From Musa acuminata AAA Group (taxonomy: Eukaryota; Streptophyta; Magnoliopsida; Zingiberales; Musaceae): a stretch of DNA of 64,000 nt. The DNA lies in the NCBI RefSeq assembly GCF_036884655.1, contig NC_088359.1, positions 21,689,001 through 21,753,000 of the forward strand, written 5' to 3'. The notes under the pieces were generated by a model that was not told where the DNA came from, made no database searches, and saw only the letters and a program-made list of their open reading frames with translations. The position numbers and the translations under genes were made by a program. This document shows, piece after piece, positions 58,359-64,000 of this stretch (the first letter of the stretch is position 1; each line of letters begins with the position of its first letter).

Positions 58359-58794
58359 AACTCGCGATGCTCTCTAGCCTAAATAACAGAAGAGGATTAG
58401 AAAATTAAAATTACAAATGCGATATAGATACAATCCTATTTGATCCCTCAAAATTGGAAACCCATGATTCTCACTTCACATATCCTCTGGATTTTCGAAC
58501 CCATTGATGTCATCCGTTCGTTACTTTCGAATCCAACTATATCATGAACTTACTAAGTTTGTCATTAACTTGCAAGGCTTACCAACTTGAACAATCTGTC
58601 ACAAACATGTGCACGACATTTAGAGTATGCACGTCACAAGATCTATCTTGATCATGCAAAATTTCTTATCTTACAATGAAAATTCTTACGTAATTACGTA
58701 AGTAAAGTTGATTGCTCTAAATGAAAATTCTTCTTAAGTCAAAAACATTCAAATCAGATCACACTACAGTCAGAACAAGTGCTCACCGCCTACA
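58359..58794 (+). other. Start of the replaced segment in B
   Basis: Homologous to 7925-8377 of A (ACTTTCGAATCCAACTATAT, TACGTAATTACGTAAG). No gene. Confidence 0.7.
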
Positions 58795-58935
58795 GGCGGT
58801 GGCACCGCCCAGCTGGAGGTAGCACCTCCGACTGTCACGTGTTGCAAGCGGTTGCACCGCCCCAGCCAGCGGTGCAACCGCCCGCAATTCTGCCTCTTTT
58901 TAACCCGAGCTAGGGCCGGTGGTGGAACCATCCCC
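58795..58935 (+). promoter_or_regulatory. Internal palindrome cluster upstream of the replacement ORF (B)
   Basis: AGGCGGTGGCACCGCC at 58794-58809, GGAGGTAGCACCTCC at 58814-58828, CGGTTGCACCG and CGGTGCAACCG at 58848-58882, then CTTTTTAACCC at 58895-58905 and CCGGTGGTGGAACC. Between here and the ATG is AAG|GTATTC (near 59067) and a TTAAATAG|CAG (59132-59143) that could bound a leader intron of about 70 bp; A has matching sites. Promoter and intron are inferences. Confidence 0.5.
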
Positions 58936-59147
58936 AACTCACTCCCTTCCCCTCTTTACTCTTCCAAAGCTTCGCCACCTCCATTTCACCCCTCATAGCA
59001 TCCCAAATACTCCTCATTTTGAAGCAAAAGATCAACAATCTCTCCTTCTATTGAAGATCTCACTAAGGTATTCTCTAAGAACCCCTTAAATTCTGTTTTT
59101 GATTTATTTACTCTTGCTCATTACTATCCTCTTAAATAGCAGTAGTT

Positions 59148-60257
59148 ATGGGGTCTAGAAGATCCTCAAGGGACAAAGGGAAGAGGAGATTAGTGGAAGA
59201 TTTTGATCTTACCCTTTTCAATTCAAAATATCATGCTGAAAAGTTTTCCTCTTTCGAACTTAGGAGTGTCAATAAGGAAAAACATGTAGATTTAAATGAA
59301 CTAAGAGACTTAGAGACAATCCAATGGTTTGCAAACTTAGATCTACTCCCTATTTTACAAATTAGTGAACCCATCTATCCAAGACTTGTTAGACTATTTT
59401 ACAATAATATACAAGTAGATGAAGAAGAACGAATGTCTACCTATCTCTTATGACAACACATCTCCATTACTGATAAATTCATTTGCGACATGATAGGCAT
59501 TCCCCTAAAAAATAGAGGACTTTATTTTAGAGGATCATGGGATGATGAAACTGTTGGGACAACATATGTTGAAGCCTTAGGAACAATTTTCGCCAATCCC
59601 AACTTAGCATTTGTTCCTAAAAGTTGTGAACATCTACTACCACTAAACACTAAGGTACTTCATCATATCCTAACTAGCATCATTCTCCCTAAACAATACC
59701 ATCATGATGAAGTAAGCCAAATAGAATTAGGAACTATGTATTAGATCATAAAAGGACATGACATCTGTCTTGGTTATCTTATCCAGCAAAACATGTTAGA
59801 ACTATCTAAGAAAGACATGATGCTTCCATATGGTGGTATAATCACTAGAATACTGAAAGCATACGATATTCCAATACCACTGGAAGAAGAAGTAATAAAA
59901 GTAGATAGGTTTAGCATAATAAATAAAAATCTACTTCACCGATTAAGATGTGTTTATAGAAATGGTAACTGGGTTAGAATACCTAGAAGAATCGATCCCC
60001 CCTAACCTGAACCGGAACCAGAAACACCAGTCTTTAGGGGTACTCAATCTCCTCCGATCTATCCTTTTGAGGAAACACATTCATTTGAGCAAGCTACTGC
60101 ATCATCTGTCGAAGATATTGGGATTCGGATGGACTGATTTGAACAAAGACAAGAACGGCTTGAACATCGACAAGATCAAATCCTATCTGAGCTGCAGCAA
60201 ATTCATCGACAGTTTGACTCTTTATTTAGGCACTTTAATTTTCCACCTCCTGAATGA
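59148..60257 (+). pseudogene. Replacement ORF in B (plant transposon-protein / ORF1-like), full length with four stops
   Basis: One frame of 370 codons including the stop, from ATG 59148 (MGSRRSSRDKGKRRLVEDFD) to TGA 60255-60257, broken at 59451 (TGA, Gly in A), 59742 (TAG, Trp in A), 60003 (TAA) and 60135 (TGA). It keeps a block missing in A: LLPILQISEPIYPRLVRLFY and NNIQVD. The IYPRLVRLFYNNI pattern and the later HHILTSIILPK and DICLGYLIQQ resemble the plant transposon-protein domain (PF20167-like, from memory). The C-terminal tail (FEQRQERLEHRQDQILSELQ and on) looks like a short coiled coil. No membrane segment, no zinc finger, no DDE or RT motif. It lies between a PR stub and the RNase H tail. 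Function unknown; a structural or accessory role is a guess. Confidence 0.75.
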
Positions 60258-60561
60258 GCTTGTATGTGAACACAATCACCTATTATTATTGTAAACTCTT
60301 TATGTTACTCACCATGATGCCCTTTGCATTGATCCTTGATATAGTTACCTGATGTATTTATTTATGAGCATATGCAGAGTTACAAACATCTCTCATTGTT
60401 TAATCTTGTTATTCATTGTCGGATTTTACATTGAAACTAAATGTTTTTATAACTACTTTGAAAACCTTGTGCCTTGGTTTCCATGATAAATATGATTTGA
60501 GAAAATGATATACCAATGCAGTTGATGAGTCATGACATTGTCATGATATTATTATTGCCAT
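60258..60561 (+). other. Non-coding spacer between replacement ORF and RNase H tail (B)
   Basis: AT-rich, aligned to 9747-10125 of A. No gene. Confidence 0.6.
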
Positions 60562-60666
60562 AACACTAAACATCAACTAGCTGATATTTTTACAAAACCT
60601 CTAAGTGAAGAACAATTTGATTTCATAAGAAGAGAATTAGGAATGTTGATGTGTCCGAATACATAA
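60562..60666 (+). pseudogene. C-terminal 34 codons of copia RNase H (B)
   Basis: Reads NTKHQLADIFTKPLSEEQF, then DFIRRELGML, stop TAA 60664-60666. The KHQLADIFTKPL core is better preserved than in A or C. Its place after the unrelated ORF marks the right junction. Confidence 0.9.
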
Positions 60667-61776
60667 ACTTGTTGAAATTATTTTTTGGACTTTATTGATT
60701 GATTGATCAATTTCACTTAATTGCTATAATGATTTTACACGATTACATGTTAGAAATTATTTGTATGAATATGAAAATTTCCATGATGATAAGCATGTTT
60801 TGTCTTCATGATCATATTTGAAAATCAATAGCACAGTCTCGTCCGAATGCATGAAAGTCTTAATTTCGTTTTCGGATTCTCTTAAAAATCGGAGTTTCTC
60901 GATACATTATCCTCTTCCGGACTTAATAAAGCATATGTCATAACGAGTTTAATTCTCATCATTGTTGACATATGAAATACATCTCTCATACACCTATATG
61001 AAGAATATTCTTTAAAGAAATGGATTTAATAAAATGATTCCTGATTATATGAATGATAGTGTTTTTACTAACAAGGATTCGTTTCTAATACATATCTTGA
61101 TCCTTGTGAAAATGAAGTAAGATTTAATCTCTTATCAATTTTAACTTCATTTAAAGTAAACTCACAAATAGATGGTGGAGATGCGAGGTAAAAACAGAAT
61201 TGATATCTCCATGTCATGGTTGCATAATTGATTCACTATTGAAAATGACATGAACCTAGTAAAGGCATCACACTTATGCTCAAAATTCGCTTATATTGTT
61301 CTCCTGGTATCACAATTATCATGCTTTTTGTTGATGACAAAGGGGGAGAAATATATGAGTATTAATGTCATGCTTGCATCACCAAGAGATATATGAATTG
61401 CTATGCTATGATTGCTATAATTTGCATTATGCCTTGTTTGTATCATGTCAAGATATCAAACAAAAAATCTTACTTCGCAGTTTTACATGTTGATATCTTA
61501 CAATATGATGAATTGCTACTATTACCATAATTCAAACTTGTAATGTAAAATTTGAAAATGAATGTCAAGCCTTGACATCATCTTCATAGAGATACATCAT
61601 GATGGGAATCATGATGGGAGTATTGATAAGTTTAAATGATTTTAACTTATCAATATGTCTCTTGAATTCAAAGGTTTTGAATTCAAGAATGACTTATCTC
61701 AAGTATGGCATATAAACAGGGGGAGTTAAGGTTAACTCCATTATCAATTGATTGTCATCATCAAAAAGGGGGAGAT
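60667..61776 (+). other. 3' non-coding region of B with polypurine tracts
   Basis: AT-rich, no gene. PPT-like GACAAAGGGGGAGAAA at 61336-61351, CAGGGGGAG near 61718, final PPT AAAAAGGGGGAGAT at 61763-61776. Confidence 0.8.
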
Positions 61777-63428
61777 TGTTGAATCTCGAATTTTGATGAT
61801 GAAGTCAATTGTCATTTGTTATCTAATCTATATATTGAGATAAGTGTGCAGGATTAACTACGATGAAAGTAAGATATGCAGCAGGAGTTGCGCCGGAGTC
61901 AAGACAATGATCACGTTGGGAGTTCGAGAGTTCGATGGAAGTTCGAAAAGTCGTCGGAGGTTCTGCGGGAACAAATCCGAGAAGTCCATGAGCTTGCCAA
62001 AGAAGCTCGTTGGAACTCGCCAAGTGGATCGTCGTAAGTCCAGGAGTTTGCCGGAAGTCCGCAGGAGCATCATCGAGGGTTCATCGGATGATCGACGAAA
62101 GTTCGCCGGAAGCTCGCCGGAAGAAGCGATTGACGCACCGGAGCAACTTGCAGTAAATGTCTTAGGAAATATCGTAGTTAGCATAATGATTAAGTTGGAA
62201 ATGGGAGGTGATCCCATTAACTTCATCTTGGGGCAATTGAGCCCCTGAAAAACCCAAATTGGGTCGAATGGATCAACCCATTCGAACCCTGATTTCTGCC
62301 AGGCGGTGGCACCGCTTGGGCTCAGTCTCCGAGTGAGACTAGGTGGTGCAACCGCCCCTAACAGGAGGTGGCACCGCCTGAGCTTGGTCTTCAAGCTCTG
62401 GCAGGAGGTGTAACCACCTCAGTCAAGCGGTGGCACCGCCGGAGCTCGGTCTTTGAGTTCTGGCAGGAGGTGCAACCGCCCCTGACAGGAGGTGGCACCG
62501 CCTAGAGGCTCAGTCTTCGAGCTCTGCCAGGCGGTGCAACCGCTAGATCCCGGAATTCCGGGAATTGACAATTTTGAGCTCGGAATTCAAACTGGGTTGG
62601 GGCCTATAAATACCCCACCGTTTCAGCACTGAAAGGGAACTCAAACACACCGAAATCTTGATCTTATTATGTGAGTTTTAGAGCTTAAAATTGTTGTAAA
62701 AGCCAAAAGTTCTTCTCCCTCTTTTCTTCCAAGTTCTGATCTTTAAAGAGAGGAGAGAAAATTCTATAAGGGTTGTCTCCTAAGCCCGTCAAAAGGAGTG
62801 AAACTGTAAAAGGGTGGTTGGCCTTCGCCTATTGAAGGAAGGCCTCTAGTGGACGTCGGTGACCTCATTGGTGGAGGAAGCCAAAAGTAGATGTAGGTCA
62901 AGATTGACCGAACCACTCTAAATCTCGGTTTGCATTTACTTTGAGCATATTATCTTTACTGCAAACCACCTCAAAAGCTTACTGTTTTCTGCGCATATAC
63001 GATTGAGTTTCAAGCTTTGTACTTTCCGAATCGGCATTTAGACGTAAATCAGTTTTATCGTACGATCATCATATTTCAATTTGTGTTTACGTTTTGATTT
63101 CTATAATAACTGTAAACTACCTTTATATCCTTGCTTTAACTGCATCTTGCTTAATTAAGCGATTTACGAATTGGCATTTTGACATAAATCAATTTTTTCG
63201 TACGAATATCATATTTCAGTTTGCGCCTACTATCTAATTTGAACCATAATTGCAAACTACATTTATATCTTTGCTGCATCTCGCTTAATCAAAAGTTAAC
63301 GTGATTTATGAATCAGCTTTCTTACTGAAATCACTTTTATCGAACGAACGTAGTTTTTTTTAATTGTAGAAGGTTTTCCGCTGCACTAATTCACCCCCCC
63401 CCCCCCTCTAGTGCTCTTGATCCTAACA
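61777..63428 (+). repeat. 3' LTR of B
   Basis: 1652 bp, TGTTGAATCTCG to CCTAACA. Palindromes at 62300-62540, TATAAAT at 62605-62611, hairpin at 63384-63413 (one arm shortened to TAGTG). Very similar to the 5' LTR. Confidence 0.93.
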
Positions 63429-63433
63429 TCAAG

Positions 63434-64000
63434 GACCCTATTAGTTCTTCAATCGGAAAGGTATTCAAACTTTTTGATTCTTGAATTATCATTACTTTTG
63501 AATCCCAAGTTTTAGAGAGTGATCGTAAAATCTTATTAACAAGTTCAAAATTCAAAAAACATTTGCCAAGAGTTTTTAAACCATTGACGACATCCGTAAA
63601 ACAGGTGTACATGTCAAAAATGGTTTCGCTCGGCTTCATTCGAAAAAGCTCAAAATCATGCATTAAAAAATTAATTTTTGAATCTTTAACTTTGCTAGTT
63701 CCTTCATGCATGATTTCAAGAGTGCACCAAATATCAAAAGTCGTTTCGTAAGTAGAAACCCGATTAAACTCGATTTTGTCTAAGGCACAAAATAGAGCGT
63801 TCAGAGCTCTAGCATTTAAAGAAAATGTCTTCTTCTCCAAATCATTCTAATCTTTCATTGGAAGAGAAGACCTTTTAAAATCAGATTCGACAATGTGCCA
63901 TAAATTCAAATCCAATAAAAGCAAAAAAACTTTCATTCGAGTTTTCCAATAAGTGTAGTATGTCCCATTGAAAAAGGAGGACGAATGAGAGAGTGACCCT
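63434..64000 (-). pseudogene. F internal 2 gag, N-terminal part (cut by B, open at right edge)
   Basis: Reads MEKKTFSLNARALNALFCAL, then DKIEFNRVST, FELFRMKPSETIFDMYT and IEELIGSLM up to the B insertion. One stop seen (TAG near 63849). The start codon is probably just beyond base 64000. Continues at 52713. Confidence 0.85.

Larger units (their letters stand above)
52719..63428 (+). mobile_element. Element B: non-autonomous Sirevirus-like copia element with pol replaced
   Basis: 10,710 bp including H3 (about 8.46 kb without it), TSD TCAAG (52714-52718, 63429-63433). 5' LTR 52719-54393, PBS, intact gag 54444-56027, PR stub, internal palindromes, replacement ORF 59148-60257, RNase H tail 60562-60666, PPT, 3' LTR 61777-63428. 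Same order and junctions as A. Confidence 0.94.
39164..64000 (-). mobile_element. Element F: tandem LTR-internal-LTR-internal Sirevirus-like array, open at right edge
   Basis: Minus strand. From left: LTR 39164-40750, internal 1 (40751-45491, with gag and PBS at its right end), LTR 45492-50370, internal 2 (50371 to beyond 64000, with PPT at its left end and gag at the right). The middle LTR has a PBS on one side and a PPT on the other and is flanked by internal sequence on both sides, so the two units share it. Left flank CCTTC (39159-39163); the matching TSD would be outside the window. Insertions: H2, J and B. Confidence 0.88.

Overview
This window is plant nuclear DNA made entirely of LTR retrotransposons nested inside one another. 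I see no host gene, tRNA or rRNA gene. The plant assignment rests on Ty1/copia gag-pol with UBN2-type gag, initiator-Met tRNA primer sites, Ty3/gypsy RT and gag, and a chromovirus-like solo LTR. The copia elements look like Sireviruses (SIRE/Maximus): 1.2-2.2 kb LTRs full of GC palindromes, and repeated polypurine tracts. Species cannot be fixed; a monocot is only a guess.

I resolved the layout by matching LTR ends (TG..CA) to 5-bp target-site duplications (TSDs). The oldest layer is two related Ty3/gypsy elements: G2 (+ strand: 23549-23566, 38041-39163) and, inside its leader, G1 (- strand: 5' LTR 23137-23548, then leader, gag, protease and RT leftward to base 1). G1 contains a 432-bp LTR-PBS-LTR-end remnant (1527-1958, TSD GAGGA), Sirevirus A (2722-21229, TSD ATGAC) and solo LTR I (21745-23081). 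A contains solo LTR H1 (3103-4790, TSD TTAAG) and Sirevirus C (10316-18467, TSD AATTA). G2 contains D (- strand, 23567-38040, TSD ACTAT), whose LTR holds E (+ strand, 24465-31530, TSD AAGAC). G2 also contains F (- strand, from 39164 past the right edge), an LTR-internal-LTR-internal tandem. F carries solo LTR H2 (42777-44526, TSD ATTAC), a 3.24-kb chromovirus-like solo LTR J (45875-49114, TSD ACAAG) and Sirevirus B (52719-63428, TSD TCAAG). B carries solo LTR H3 (56112-58353, TSD AAAAG).

The Sireviruses fall into three coding types. C is the only one with full gag-PR-IN-RT-RH; its frame is continuous but has six stop codons. D, E and F are gag-only: gag runs into 2-3 kb of AT-rich sequence and pol is absent. 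A and B are the most interesting. Gag ends in its own stop codon just before protease. Nearly all of pol is replaced by a different ORF of about 369 codons (59148-60257 in B, 8715-9746 in A), resembling the plant transposon-protein/retrotransposon ORF1 families. Only the last ~34 codons of RNase H survive downstream. A and B share both junctions, so the replaced structure has itself transposed. The inserted ORF has its own upstream palindrome cluster, resembling the LTR promoters. A and B would depend on a C-like partner for protease, integrase and RT.

One intact large gag (B, 527 aa) remains. Everything else is visibly decayed, mostly by stop codons of the C-to-T type.
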